From contig NZ_JARGNA010000009.1 of the NCBI RefSeq assembly GCF_030167905.1, forward strand, positions 167,226 to 231,225: a stretch of DNA of 64,000 nt. Reading direction: 5' to 3'. This document shows, one piece after another, positions 37,667-46,954 of this stretch. The notes below the pieces were generated by a model. That model worked only from the letters and a program-made list of their open reading frames with translations. It searched no databases and was not told the DNA's origin. Within the stretch, counting starts at the first letter, position 1. Each line of letters opens with the position of its first letter. Position numbers and translations under genes: made by a program. The stretch is from Flavobacterium terrisoli. Lineage in GTDB: Bacteria > Bacteroidota > Bacteroidia > Flavobacteriales > Flavobacteriaceae.

Positions 37667-39316
37667 TTGAAAAAGTTACTTTTTTACATCGGACTCTGTT
37701 TGTTGGTGGCGAATATTGCTACAGCACAAAAAAAAACAACGCCAATAGACATCGAATACTCCGAATTTGCCGATAGAAATCAAGAAGAAATACCGGATGC
37801 GCTGTTGTTACGCGGTAACGTTAGAATCAGACACGAAGGTGTAGTTTTCACCTGCAATAAGGCTTATTTCTTCCAAAAGGAAAACTATATCAAAGCTTTT
37901 GGCGATGTTCAGATGGTTCAAGGCGACACGCTTTTCCTCAACAGCAAATATGCCGAATACAACGGACAAGTGAAACAAGCCTACGCTACCGGAAACGTAG
38001 TGATGCGTTCTCCCGAATCGACTTTGGTTACCGATACGATTAACTTTGACCGAAACACACAGGAAGCTTTTTACAATTCTTACGGGAAAATAACCAATAA
38101 GGAAAACACCCTAGTCAGCAAAGCAGGAAAGTATTATGCCAACGAAAAGAAATTTAAATTCTTAACGGCAGTAACGATTACCAATCCGAAATATACCATC
38201 AAGTCGAATCATTTGGATTACTACACCAATTCGGGTCACTCCTATTTATTCGGTCCATCAACGATTACCAGTAAGGAGAATTACATTTACACCGAAAAAG
38301 GTTTTTATGATACCAAAAAGAATCTGGCCTATTTCAAACGAAAATCTTATATCAAATACAAAGACCGACGCATCGAAGGCGACAGTTTGTATTATGACCG
38401 AAATCGGGAATTTGCTTCGGCAACAAACAATGTAAAGATTACTGATTCAATCAATAAAGGTTTGATTAAAGGCCATTATGCCGAAATCTACCGCAATCTG
38501 AAAACGCTGAAAGATTCAATAATGATCACCAAAAGAGCGGTGGCTATTACTTTGGTAGATAATGATTCGATGTATGTTCACGGCAAAAAAATGCTCATTA
38601 CCGGAAAACCGGGCGAGCGCATTGTAAGAGCGTTTAACAATGTGCGTTTCTACAAAACCGATATGAGCGGCAAATGTGATTCTATCCATTCCGACCAGAA
38701 AACCGGTTTGACCAAACTAATCAAGAATCCTATTCTTTGGAACTACGAAAACCAAATGACCGGTGATGTAATGCATCTGATTGGCAACAACAAAACCGAA
38801 AAACTCGACTCGCTTAAAGTATTGAATAATGCCTTTATCATTTCCAAGGACACACTCGGCACAGGTTACAATCAGGTCAAGGGACAAAATCTCTATGGTA
38901 AATTTGCCGACAACAAACTCCGGGAAGTCGATATCATCAAAAACACCGAAGTCATTTATTATATGCGCAATGACCAACAGGAACTGATTGGCATCAACAA
39001 AAGCGTAAGCAGTAAAATCAATATGATTTTGGATAAAAACACGATTGAAACCATAACCAATTTCAACCAAATTGACGGCGATATTTATCCCGAAAAAGAA
39101 CTGCCCGAAAATGCAAGGAAACTTCGCGGTTTCATTTGGCGTGGTGACGAACGCATAAAATCCAAGGATGATATTTTCCCTCCGGAAGAAAACGAACTGG
39201 ATACCAAAATCCAGGAAGCCCGAAAAGCCGAAATGGCCAAAGAAGACAAACCTTTAGAACCGAGCAAGGAAACTTTGGAATATGACAAGAAGAACCCAAA
39301 GCCCATGGTGAAATAA
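37667..39316 (+). CDS. OstA-like (LptA/LptD-N fold) organic solvent tolerance protein
   Basis: I start at the TTG at 37667, giving 549 residues and a standard signal peptide (KKLLFYIGLCLLVANIATAQ). The mature part is made of repeated short beta hairpins of the OstA jelly-roll kind (LLRGNVRIRHEGVVFTCNKA, YIKAFGDVQMVQGDTLFLN, AYATGNVVMRSPESTLVTDT), which carry lipopolysaccharide across the periplasm in LptA and the LptD N-terminus. No barrel domain is present, so it is not LptD itself. The C-terminus is Glu/Lys-rich (about residues 510-549). It may be the periplasmic bridge protein, but an LptA label would go beyond what I can see. Confidence 0.82.
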   Translation: MKKLLFYIGLCLLVANIATAQKKTTPIDIEYSEFADRNQEEIPDALLLRGNVRIRHEGVVFTCNKAYFFQKENYIKAFGDVQMVQGDTLFLNSKYAEYNGQVKQAYATGNVVMRSPESTLVTDTINFDRNTQEAFYNSYGKITNKENTLVSKAGKYYANEKKFKFLTAVTITNPKYTIKSNHLDYYTNSGHSYLFGPSTITSKENYIYTEKGFYDTKKNLAYFKRKSYIKYKDRRIEGDSLYYDRNREFASATNNVKITDSINKGLIKGHYAEIYRNLKTLKDSIMITKRAVAITLVDNDSMYVHGKKMLITGKPGERIVRAFNNVRFYKTDMSGKCDSIHSDQKTGLTKLIKNPILWNYENQMTGDVMHLIGNNKTEKLDSLKVLNNAFIISKDTLGTGYNQVKGQNLYGKFADNKLREVDIIKNTEVIYYMRNDQQELIGINKSVSSKINMILDKNTIETITNFNQIDGDIYPEKELPENARKLRGFIWRGDERIKSKDDIFPPEENELDTKIQEARKAEMAKEDKPLEPSKETLEYDKKNPKPMVK

Positions 39317-39358
39317 AAGCCCGTTAGCAGAAGGCAGATGACAGACAGAAATACAACA

Positions 39359-40552
39359 ATGAAAGAAGATTTCCTTAAATACCAAGCGCAAACCTCACCG
39401 TATCCATTGGGTATGGAAGTGTCACATGCGATTGGCTCCTATATATACGACACCAACAACAAAAAATACCTCGACTTTGTGGCCGGCGTTTCGGCTTGCA
39501 GTTTGGGTCACCAGCATCCACGCGTAAACCAGGCGATTATTGATCAACTGAATAAGTACTCACATGTCATGGTGTATGGCGAATATGCCCAACATCCGGC
39601 AGTGGCTTATTGCAAATTGTTGGTCGAGAATTTACCGCCAAGTCTGAACAAAGTATATTTGGTCAACTCCGGAACCGAAGCCTGTGAAGGTGCGTTAAAG
39701 CTTGTGCGCCGTGTTACCGGCAGAAGTCAGCTGATTTCTTGTCACAACGCATATCACGGCAACACGATGGGTTCGATGAGTGTTATGGGATTTGAAGAGC
39801 GAAAACAAATCTTCCGACCGTTGATTCCCGACGTAGATTTCATTACCTTTAATAACGAAGCCGATTTAGAAAAAATCACTACCAAAACCGCTGGGATTAT
39901 TTTAGAAAGCATTCAAGGCGGCGCGGGTTTTATCGAACCCAAAAATGATTTCCTGGCCAAAGTCAAAAAGCGCTGCGAAGAAGTTGGCGCACTGATGATT
40001 ATAGACGAAATCCAACCGGGTTTTGGCCGCACCGGAAAATTGTTTGGTTTTGAAAACTATAATGTCGTTCCCGACGTAGTTATCATAGGGAAAGGAATGG
40101 CCGGTGGTATGCCTGTCGGCGGATTCATTGCCAATGAAAAACACATGGATTTGTTGAGCCACGATCCCAAACTCGGACATATTACCACTTTTGGCGGACA
40201 TCCTGTCATTGCGGCAGCTTGTTTGGCTACTTTAGAAGAAGTATTGGAAAAAGATTACGCCAAAGAATCTTTAGCAAAAGAAAAGATATTCCGCGAACTT
40301 TTGGTACATCCTTTGATAGAGGAAGTTAGAGGCCGAGGCTTAATGCTGGCGGCGATGACCAAAGACCCCGAAATTACCAATAAAGTGATTTTTAAATGCC
40401 AGGACAAAGGACTTATTTTATTCTGGCTGTTATTTGAAGGTTGTGCCATCCGAATTACTCCTCCGCTCACTGTCTCTGAAGAAGAAATCAGGGAAGGTTG
40501 CGCCATCATCATCGAAGCTATGAATGAAGTGGCGTCTGAAATTGGAAATTAA
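39359..40552 (+). CDS. Class III PLP aminotransferase, acetylornithine/4-aminobutyrate family
   Basis: From the ATG at 39359 the protein has 397 residues. Class III signatures include DFVAGVSACSLGHQHP near residue 37, VNSGTEACEGALKLVRR near 103 for phosphate binding, and the Asp in ALMIIDEIQPGFGRTG near 220. PDVVIIGKGMAGGMPVGGF near 244 carries the Schiff-base Lys, and TTFGGHPVIAAA near 280 completes the set. The family moves amino groups between omega-amino compounds and 2-oxo acids. Acetylornithine aminotransferase and 4-aminobutyrate or lysine aminotransferases are the likely roles. No arginine or GABA genes are close, so I leave the symbol empty. It follows the OstA-like gene by 42 bases. 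Confidence 0.85.
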   Translation: MKEDFLKYQAQTSPYPLGMEVSHAIGSYIYDTNNKKYLDFVAGVSACSLGHQHPRVNQAIIDQLNKYSHVMVYGEYAQHPAVAYCKLLVENLPPSLNKVYLVNSGTEACEGALKLVRRVTGRSQLISCHNAYHGNTMGSMSVMGFEERKQIFRPLIPDVDFITFNNEADLEKITTKTAGIILESIQGGAGFIEPKNDFLAKVKKRCEEVGALMIIDEIQPGFGRTGKLFGFENYNVVPDVVIIGKGMAGGMPVGGFIANEKHMDLLSHDPKLGHITTFGGHPVIAAACLATLEEVLEKDYAKESLAKEKIFRELLVHPLIEEVRGRGLMLAAMTKDPEITNKVIFKCQDKGLILFWLLFEGCAIRITPPLTVSEEEIREGCAIIIEAMNEVASEIGN

Positions 40553-40690
40553 ATATTTCAGTTTCAATTTGATAAGAAAATTCGAATCAAAAAATTGTTA
40601 ATTAAATTGTTTACAACAATAAACTGGTCCGACTAAAAAAAGAATCGCGTTTCCATAATTTTATTAAGGATAATTTTAAAACCTACTAGT

Positions 40691-42088
40691 ATGCACCTAG
40701 ACCACGACGAAGAAGATTACAACTTATCCTTAGCGAAATTTGAATCAATGTTGAAAACCAACAAAGTCTTATTTTTCGATTCAGAGGAATTCGAGGAAAT
40801 CATACTGCATTATCTCGATATAGGAAAAGCTACTCTGGCCAAAAAAGCCTTGAAGTTAGGATTGGAACAACACCCGAAATCTACCGGGTTAAAATTGGTT
40901 CAGGTAGAAATGCTGGTATACGATGACAAATTGGATCAGGCAGAAAAGTTATTAAACGAATTGTACGCCATTGAGCCAACCAACGAAGAAATTTTTATCC
41001 AAAAAGCCAATATATATTCTAAAAGAGACGATCACGAACAAGCCGTTGAGTTATTGCAGACAGCACTTCTATACACTGAAGACTATGCCGATGTGTATAA
41101 CTTAATTGGAATGGAGTATCTTTTTATGGATAACCTTGAATTGGCCAAAGAAAACTTTATCAAATGTTTGGAAGAAGACTTCGAAGACCAATCAGCACTC
41201 TATAATGTAGTGTATTGCTTCGAATTTTTAGACCAAAACTTAGAAGCCATTGAATACCTAAAAACCTATATCGACCGAAATCCATACAGCGAAATTGCTT
41301 GGCATCAGTCAGGTCGTTTGTATTATGGCGTAAAAGATTATGAAAATGCAGTTCGTGCATTCGAATTTGCTACTTATATAGATGATGAATTCCTTGGTGC
41401 CTATCTTGAGAAAGGAAAATCATTGGAACGGTTAAAAAGATACGAAGATGCTATTGAAAGTTATAATCGTACCATTGAATTGGACGACCCAACTTCATAT
41501 GCCTTATTGCGCATCGGAAAATGTTATGAAAAACTGGGCAACAAAGTAGAAGCCTTAAAATACTTTAACAAAACCGTACACGAAGATCCGCTTTTAGACA
41601 AAGGCTGGATTGCGATTACCGATTTTTATGTACGCCAGAAAAACTTCCAAAAAGCGTTATTCTATGTCAACAAAGCCTTGGCCATTGATGACCAAAATCG
41701 TTTATACTGGAAACGTTATGCGACCATCAACAAAGCGATGAGCATGTTTGAAGAAGCCGAATTTGGTTATAGAAAAGCTGTTGAACATGGCGACTACCAA
41801 TTGGACACTTGGTTGTTCTGGGTAGACATGATGCAAAACATGGGCGAAATCAACAATGCCATTCTGACCTTAATCCAAGCCGCAGAATATTTCCCGGAAG
41901 AATGCGAAATCGAATACCGTTTGGCAGGTTTGCATTTGTCATTGCACGAAGAAGAAAAAGGAAACTTCCACTTAAATAATGGTTTGCGATTGAATGCTAA
42001 ACACAACACTATTTTGGAAGAATTGTTTCCAATGGTTTGGGAAAGACAATCGGTACAGGATTATATGGCAAAACATATAAAAAAATAA
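40691..42088 (+). CDS. Cytoplasmic tetratricopeptide-repeat protein
   Basis: The 465 residues have no signal peptide. A short acidic N-terminus (HLDHDEEDYNLSLAKFESML) is followed by about ten TPR hairpins (EEIFIQKANIYSKRDDHEQA, YALLRIGKCYEKLGNKVEALKYF, LYWKRYATINKAMSMFEEAE). The role is protein contact; the partner is unknown. It is three bases upstream of aroE and is the first of a three-gene operon with aroE and rlmH, an arrangement I have seen in related genomes. Confidence 0.88.
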   Translation: MHLDHDEEDYNLSLAKFESMLKTNKVLFFDSEEFEEIILHYLDIGKATLAKKALKLGLEQHPKSTGLKLVQVEMLVYDDKLDQAEKLLNELYAIEPTNEEIFIQKANIYSKRDDHEQAVELLQTALLYTEDYADVYNLIGMEYLFMDNLELAKENFIKCLEEDFEDQSALYNVVYCFEFLDQNLEAIEYLKTYIDRNPYSEIAWHQSGRLYYGVKDYENAVRAFEFATYIDDEFLGAYLEKGKSLERLKRYEDAIESYNRTIELDDPTSYALLRIGKCYEKLGNKVEALKYFNKTVHEDPLLDKGWIAITDFYVRQKNFQKALFYVNKALAIDDQNRLYWKRYATINKAMSMFEEAEFGYRKAVEHGDYQLDTWLFWVDMMQNMGEINNAILTLIQAAEYFPEECEIEYRLAGLHLSLHEEEKGNFHLNNGLRLNAKHNTILEELFPMVWERQSVQDYMAKHIKK

Positions 42089-42091
42089 TAG

Positions 42092-42832
42092 ATGTCGAGA
42101 AGACAGTATGGTCTAATCGGGAAAAACATTTCCTATTCGTTTTCCAAAAAGTATTTCACCGAAAAATTTGCTTTGGGCAATCTTGTCGATTGTTCCTATG
42201 AAAATTTCGACCTGCAATCCATTGAAGAATTCCCAACGCTTATTGCCGACAATCCCGATTTAAAAGGATTGAATATTACGATTCCCTACAAAGAAGCGGT
42301 TATTCCTTATTTGGGTAAATTGTCCAAAACTGCGGCACAAATCGGTGCTGTCAATGTCATTCGTTTTACCAAAAAAGGAAAACTCAAAGGTTACAATTCA
42401 GATTATTATGGCTTCATGAAATCTTTGGAACCACTACTCCAACCGCATCATAAAAAAGCATTGATCCTCGGAACCGGTGGCGCTGCCAAAGCCGTGGCTT
42501 TTGCACTCGACCAACTCGGAATCCTGTATACTTATGTTTCCCGTGAGGAAAAAGAAGGCATGATTGACTATGACCGAATCAACGTAACGACTTTCGACCA
42601 TTATCATATTATCATCAATTGTACGCCACTAGGCACAAGTCCGGATACGAAAGCCTTTCCACCGATTTCGTATGACTTTTTTACCGAAAAGCACATTGCT
42701 TTCGATTTGATTTACAACCCTGAGGAAACCCAATTTTTGAAAAAAGCAAAGAAAAAAGGCGCAATAACTAAAAACGGTTATGAAATGCTGGTTTTACAAG
42801 CCGAGAAAGCCTGGAAGATCTGGAATAAATAA
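42092..42832 (+). CDS. aroE: Shikimate dehydrogenase
   Basis: The 246 residues are slightly short for AroE (about 270) but typical for Bacteroidota. The substrate pocket has GKNISYSFSKKYFTEKF near residue 8 and GLNITIPYKEAVIPYL near 60 with the catalytic Lys. GAVNVIRF near 86 and GYNSDYYGFM near 100 supply the catalytic Asp. The NADP loop is LGTGGAAKAVAFALDQL near 128, with SRE following. The enzyme reduces 3-dehydroshikimate to shikimate. The gene lies between the TPR and rlmH genes, with seven bases to rlmH. Confidence 0.93.
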   Translation: MSRRQYGLIGKNISYSFSKKYFTEKFALGNLVDCSYENFDLQSIEEFPTLIADNPDLKGLNITIPYKEAVIPYLGKLSKTAAQIGAVNVIRFTKKGKLKGYNSDYYGFMKSLEPLLQPHHKKALILGTGGAAKAVAFALDQLGILYTYVSREEKEGMIDYDRINVTTFDHYHIIINCTPLGTSPDTKAFPPISYDFFTEKHIAFDLIYNPEETQFLKKAKKKGAITKNGYEMLVLQAEKAWKIWNK

Positions 42833-42839
42833 ATTTGTT

Positions 42840-43313
42840 ATGAACATCAAACTAATCGCCATTGGCAAAACCGATAACAAAGCGTTGCAAACGCTGATTG
42901 ACGATTATACCAAACGTTTGTCTTTCTACATCAAATTTGATTTGGAGATTATTCCCGATATCAAAAACGTCAAAAACCTTTCAGAAGCACAGCAAAAAGA
43001 AAAAGAAGGCGAATTGATTTTGGCCAAATTGACACCAACAGACCAATTGATTTTATTGGATGAGAACGGCACAACATTCTCCAGCGTCAGTTTCTCAGAT
43101 TATTTACAAAAGAAAATGAATTCGGGTGTTAAAACCTTAGTCTTTGTGATTGGCGGACCGTATGGTTTCAGTGCGGAAGTTTACAAAAAGGCACAAGGCA
43201 AAGTCTCGCTTTCTGAGATGACATTTTCGCATCAAATGGTTCGCTTGTTTTTTATCGAACAGTTATATAGAGGTTTTACGATTCTTCGCAACGAACCCTA
43301 TCATCATCAGTAG
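42840..43313 (+). CDS. rlmH: 23S rRNA pseudouridine-1915 N3-methyltransferase
   Basis: From the ATG at 42840 the protein has 157 residues, the standard RlmH length; an in-frame start at 42780 lies inside aroE. It begins MNIKLIAIGKTDNKAL. The SPOUT motifs are ILLDENGTTFSSVSFSDYL near residue 72, FVIGGPYGFS near 103 for S-adenosylmethionine binding, and LSEMTFSHQMVRLFFIEQLYR near 124, ending in the strictly kept NEPYHH. It methylates helix 69 of the large subunit. The 3' end overlaps the convergent lipoprotein gene by seven bases. Confidence 0.96.
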   Translation: MNIKLIAIGKTDNKALQTLIDDYTKRLSFYIKFDLEIIPDIKNVKNLSEAQQKEKEGELILAKLTPTDQLILLDENGTTFSSVSFSDYLQKKMNSGVKTLVFVIGGPYGFSAEVYKKAQGKVSLSEMTFSHQMVRLFFIEQLYRGFTILRNEPYHHQ

Positions 43314-43948
43314 ATATATTCCCGGGTTCTGTTTACCGTAATTCCTTTTTTAATCTCCAGATTTTTGATAAAGAATTTGTACTCCAGATATTTCCCAAAT
43401 GACATGCCTTTATCAAAGGAAAAGTAGATTTTGGTATGATTTGGCAGCTTATCAATGAACTCAACCAATTGATTTTTAGAAAAAACCAATTCATTCTGGT
43501 GAACCAAATCATTACGGTCTAAGTGAAAATGCACGACATTGAAATCGGGTTTTTCCAGTTTGTAATGAATTTTGGTAAACGGCATAAAGGCCGAAGCTTT
43601 CTTTACGGTATCGGTATAAGCAAAATACTTTTGAGAATTCACCTTGACATTTTTACTCGCTTCTTTAATAGTTTGCAATTTTTTGAGCTCCAAAATCACT
43701 TTTCGCAATGGCAAACGTTTATCAACATTAAATGTGTAAATCTCACTGTTATCCGAATGTACCCGGTTTATTTCAACTAAAGTATCCTTTGATTCTTCTC
43801 TTTCTTCAATTTTAAAGAAGAAATCAATCTGCGAATGTTCCTTAATGTCGGCTACAAGGGTTTCCTTGGCGACAGGCAATAGGAGTTCTTTCTTTTCGCC
43901 ACACGAAATCATTAAGGCTGAAACTATAAATAAGGCAATCTTTTTCAT
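43307..43948 (-). CDS. Putative lipoprotein of unknown function
   Basis: The 213 residues have a type II signal peptide with lipobox LMISC (Cys 16), so the protein should be lipid-anchored in the periplasm or outer membrane. The mature part is Lys/Glu-rich and looks alpha+beta (KVILELKKLQTIKEASKNVKV, YKLEKPDFNVVHFHLDRNDL). I do not recognise the family. It starts nine bases after the end of folP on the same strand and is probably its operon partner. The last seven bases overlap rlmH. Confidence 0.75.
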   Translation of the reverse strand: MKKIALFIVSALMISCGEKKELLLPVAKETLVADIKEHSQIDFFFKIEEREESKDTLVEINRVHSDNSEIYTFNVDKRLPLRKVILELKKLQTIKEASKNVKVNSQKYFAYTDTVKKASAFMPFTKIHYKLEKPDFNVVHFHLDRNDLVHQNELVFSKNQLVEFIDKLPNHTKIYFSFDKGMSFGKYLEYKFFIKNLEIKKGITVNRTREYIY

Positions 43949-43957
43949 TATCGTAAT

Positions 43958-44788
43958 TTAGTTTTGGGGACTTAAATTATTATATAATTTTACACATTCT
44001 ACAGCTTCCATTACATCGTGCACCCTTAAAATATTAGCGCCTTTTTGTAACGCAATCGCATTCAAAACCGTTGTGCCGTTTAGGGCAAACTCCGCCGAGG
44101 TGTCCAAGGTTTTATAAATCATGGATTTTCGGGAAATGCCAACCAATATTGGTAAATCCAATGCCTGAAACAACTCCAGATTATTCATCACTTCAAAATT
44201 CTGTTCCAAAGTTTTGGCAAAGCCAAATCCCGGATCGACAATCAAATCGTTGATACCCAAACTTCGTGCCTGAGCCACTTTTTCCGAAAAGTAAGATAAC
44301 ATTTCTCTGGTGATATTCTCATACTGCACCAAACTCTGCATGGTTTGCGGGTTGCCTTTCATGTGCATCATAACATAAGGCACTTGCAATTCGGCAACGG
44401 TTGGCATCATGTTGTCATCCAGATTTCCTGCCGCAATGTCATTGACCATGCAGGCGCCATTTTCAACAGCCGCTTTGGCCACGTTGGCACGAAAAGTATC
44501 TGCTGAGATTAGCGTATTTGGAAAATGTTGCAACACCGATTTTACCATTGGAATCAATCTTTCAATCTCTTCTGCTTCGGTAACAAATTCAGCACTAGGC
44601 TTGCTCGAATAAGCGCCAATATCAATAAAAGTGGCACCTTCGTTCAGCATTTTCTCGACTTGCAAAAGCATACTTTTCTCATCGGCATATTTTCCGCCGT
44701 CAAAAAAGGAATTCGGCGTGACATTCAAAATCCCCATGACTTTGGGAGAAGACAAATCGACAAGCGTTCCGAGGCAGTTAATGGTCAT
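43958..44788 (-). CDS. folP: Dihydropteroate synthase
   Basis: I start at the ATG at 44788 (the frame opens at a TTG two codons earlier); 276 residues. The TIM-barrel signatures are VMGILNVTPNSFFDGGKY near residue 17, FIDIGAYSSKP near 54, ISADTFRANVAKAAVENGA near 93, MVNDIAAG near 114, IVDPGFGFAKTLEQN near 200 and ILVGISRKSMI near 225. The enzyme joins para-aminobenzoate and dihydropterin pyrophosphate in folate synthesis. It is transcribed toward the lipoprotein gene and is divergent from the DUF1599 gene, whose start is 91 bases away. Confidence 0.95.
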   Translation of the reverse strand: MTINCLGTLVDLSSPKVMGILNVTPNSFFDGGKYADEKSMLLQVEKMLNEGATFIDIGAYSSKPSAEFVTEAEEIERLIPMVKSVLQHFPNTLISADTFRANVAKAAVENGACMVNDIAAGNLDDNMMPTVAELQVPYVMMHMKGNPQTMQSLVQYENITREMLSYFSEKVAQARSLGINDLIVDPGFGFAKTLEQNFEVMNNLELFQALDLPILVGISRKSMIYKTLDTSAEFALNGTTVLNAIALQKGANILRVHDVMEAVECVKLYNNLSPQN

Positions 44789-44879
44789 TTGCAATTTAAG
44801 TTAGTTCTAAGATTTAGTCCTTTGTACTTCAATCTTTATTCTTTACTTTTGGGAAAATTTGACACAAAGATACATCGAA

Positions 44880-45425
44880 ATGAGTAATACTTCTCAAGAA
44901 TATGACAAGGTTATCGCAATTTGCCGACAACTTTATATCAACAAAATGAAAGACTATGGTAGTGCCTGGAGAATCTTGAGATTGCCTTCCCTAACCGACC
45001 AAATATTCATTAAAGCGCAGCGCATCCGCAGTTTGCAGCAAAACGAGATCCGCAAAGTAGACGAAGACGAAACCGGAGAATTTATTGGAATCATCAACTA
45101 TTCGATTATGGCTTTAATCCAATTGGATTTGGGCGTCGTAGAACAACCTGATTTGGATGTGGCCAAAGCCACCGAATTGTATGATGCCAAAGTGAGTTTG
45201 ACCAAATCATTAATGGAAGCCAAAAACCATGATTATGGCGAAGCCTGGCGTGAAATGCGTGTGAGTTCGTTGACCGATTTGATTCTGCAGAAGTTACTTC
45301 GCGTAAAGCAAATAGAGGACAATCAAGGAAAAACCTTGGTTTCAGAGGGCATTGATGCCAATTATCAGGACATGATTAATTACTCGGTTTTCGCATTGAT
45401 TTTGATGCAATTCGGACAAAAATAA
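44880..45425 (+). CDS. DUF1599-family protein (nucleotide-modification-associated domain 1)
   Basis: From the ATG at 44880 the protein has 181 residues and consists of two copies of one repeat. The first has KDYGSAWRILRLPSLTDQIF and the second HDYGEAWREMRVSSLTDLIL, both followed by an R-x-K/Q helix (AQRIRSLQ, LLRVKQIE) and a short helix. This double DUF1599 form is typical of Bacteroidota. The function is not established; related domains occur in phage-like nucleotide-modification contexts. It is eight bases upstream of the DoxX gene. Confidence 0.86.
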   Translation: MSNTSQEYDKVIAICRQLYINKMKDYGSAWRILRLPSLTDQIFIKAQRIRSLQQNEIRKVDEDETGEFIGIINYSIMALIQLDLGVVEQPDLDVAKATELYDAKVSLTKSLMEAKNHDYGEAWREMRVSSLTDLILQKLLRVKQIEDNQGKTLVSEGIDANYQDMINYSVFALILMQFGQK

Positions 45426-45433
45426 TTTACTAC

Positions 45434-46522
45434 ATGAACACATCTAAAAACAATATTGCCTGGGGAATCCGCATTGTAATTGCTTTTCTGTTTTTGCTTT
45501 CGGCGGTCGCCAAATTATATCCATCGCCTTACTTTGCCATTTCCACTTTTGAGGTAAAACAATTGTATCCAATGGGCTTTTCGGAAGGATTTGCGCCTTT
45601 CTTCTCCCGAATTTTAATCGGAATTGAGTTTGCCTTAGGCTTTCTGATATTGCAAAAGAACTTTTTGAGAAGCATTGTCATTCCGGCGACGATATTGTTA
45701 TTGGCCGTTTTCACCACGCATTTGACCATCGTCACCATTCAGGATGGCGGTAATTCAGGAAACTGTGGTTGTTTTGGCAGTTTGCTACCGATGACGCCTA
45801 TTGAAGCGATTATCAAAAACGTAGTGGCAATGGCTTTATTGGTTTGGCTGTTTATCATTATGCCAAAATCAAACGAAAAGAACGACAATTTCTGGATATT
45901 AAGTACGGTAACTTTAGCATCAATTTTGGCCTTATTTATGTTGGCACCAATCCAACCGATTGAAAATCCATTTACCGTTACTACTCCGGAAGAAACCACA
46001 ACCGATACCATTCCGGAGACAACAATTGATACCACTAAAGCGGTAATTGTAAAAGACACCGTTGAAAAAGGCGCAGCCATAAAAGAAGTAGCCAAAGCGG
46101 AACCAACAGAACCTGAAAAACACAAATCGGGTTATGCGCAGTATTTTTCCAATATCGACAAAGGCAGAAAAACGCTTTGTTTCTTTGTTCCCGGCTGTGA
46201 TCACTGTCGCGTTGCTGCCAAAGAATTGACCGAATTGAAAAAAACCACAAAGAATTTCCCAGATATTTCCATCATTTTCATGGATGAGGAAGCTGACTTG
46301 ATTCCGGCATTTTTCAAAGAAGCCGGAGCGGAATATCCTTATAAAATCATAGGTGTAATCCAATTCTGGAAAGTGCTGGGCAACGGTAAAGACACGCCTG
46401 GCGTGAAATATTTGTGGAACGGAAATGAGTTTAAATACTATTGGGGAATCACTGATAACAAGTTTGACGTAGTCGATTTTCAGAAATTAATCAGCAAACC
46501 TTATGCAGAGTTGAAAAAATAA
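45434..46522 (+). CDS. DoxX-like membrane protein with thioredoxin-like tail (BT_3928 type)
   Basis: The 362 residues have four membrane helices of DoxX/MauE type in the first 165 (VIAFLFLLSAVAKLYPSPYF; the pair GNCGCFG near residue 113 holds the redox Cys found in this group). A Thr-rich periplasmic linker (about residues 180-225) follows. The last 130 residues have a thioredoxin-like fold with a CxxC in FFVPGCDHCRVAA near 253. It likely exchanges electrons across the membrane with periplasmic thioredoxins. It lies between DUF1599 and a TlpA-like gene. Confidence 0.84.
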   Translation: MNTSKNNIAWGIRIVIAFLFLLSAVAKLYPSPYFAISTFEVKQLYPMGFSEGFAPFFSRILIGIEFALGFLILQKNFLRSIVIPATILLLAVFTTHLTIVTIQDGGNSGNCGCFGSLLPMTPIEAIIKNVVAMALLVWLFIIMPKSNEKNDNFWILSTVTLASILALFMLAPIQPIENPFTVTTPEETTTDTIPETTIDTTKAVIVKDTVEKGAAIKEVAKAEPTEPEKHKSGYAQYFSNIDKGRKTLCFFVPGCDHCRVAAKELTELKKTTKNFPDISIIFMDEEADLIPAFFKEAGAEYPYKIIGVIQFWKVLGNGKDTPGVKYLWNGNEFKYYWGITDNKFDVVDFQKLISKPYAELKK

Positions 46523-46573
46523 ATTCAACTTATGTTTCTTTTTGTTATTTTTAGATGTTAAAAAATAGATTTC

Positions 46574-46900
46574 ATGATTAAATATATAATGTCTAAGAGA
46601 ACCCACGAAAGATGCCTCATCGGAATTGGTCTCTGTATTGTTGTTTTCATATTTGGCTACATCATCTTAAATCACATATCCACCATGGAAAATCCTCCCA
46701 TGGGGAATACCATTTATATACTTGTTGGTAGTACTTTAACTTTTTTATCGATTTTAGGCATCGTATTGATTTTGAAATACATGTATGACACTAAAAAAAG
46801 AGAAGAAAGAAAAGAGCGCAAAAGAAAAAAACACAAATTGTTTTATCTGAATGACGGGCAGCGAAGAAGCAAATCTCAAGACACAAAAAAAGAATTATAA
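46574..46900 (+). CDS. Small two-helix membrane protein of unknown function
   Basis: The 108 residues have two hydrophobic helices (CLIGIGLCIVVFIFGYIIL near residue 14; YILVGSTLTFLSILGIVLIL near 48) and a strongly basic tail (KKREERKERKRKKHK), which by the positive-inside rule is cytoplasmic. An ATG at 46589 is an alternative start. It lies in the redox and tpiA gene row, 51 bases after the DoxX gene. I do not recognise a family. Confidence 0.68.
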   Translation: MIKYIMSKRTHERCLIGIGLCIVVFIFGYIILNHISTMENPPMGNTIYILVGSTLTFLSILGIVLILKYMYDTKKREERKERKRKKHKLFYLNDGQRRSKSQDTKKEL

Positions 46901-46954
46901 AAATTTTAGGAATTCAAAAAATACAGATTGCCTATCTTTATCAAAAAAAAGAAA

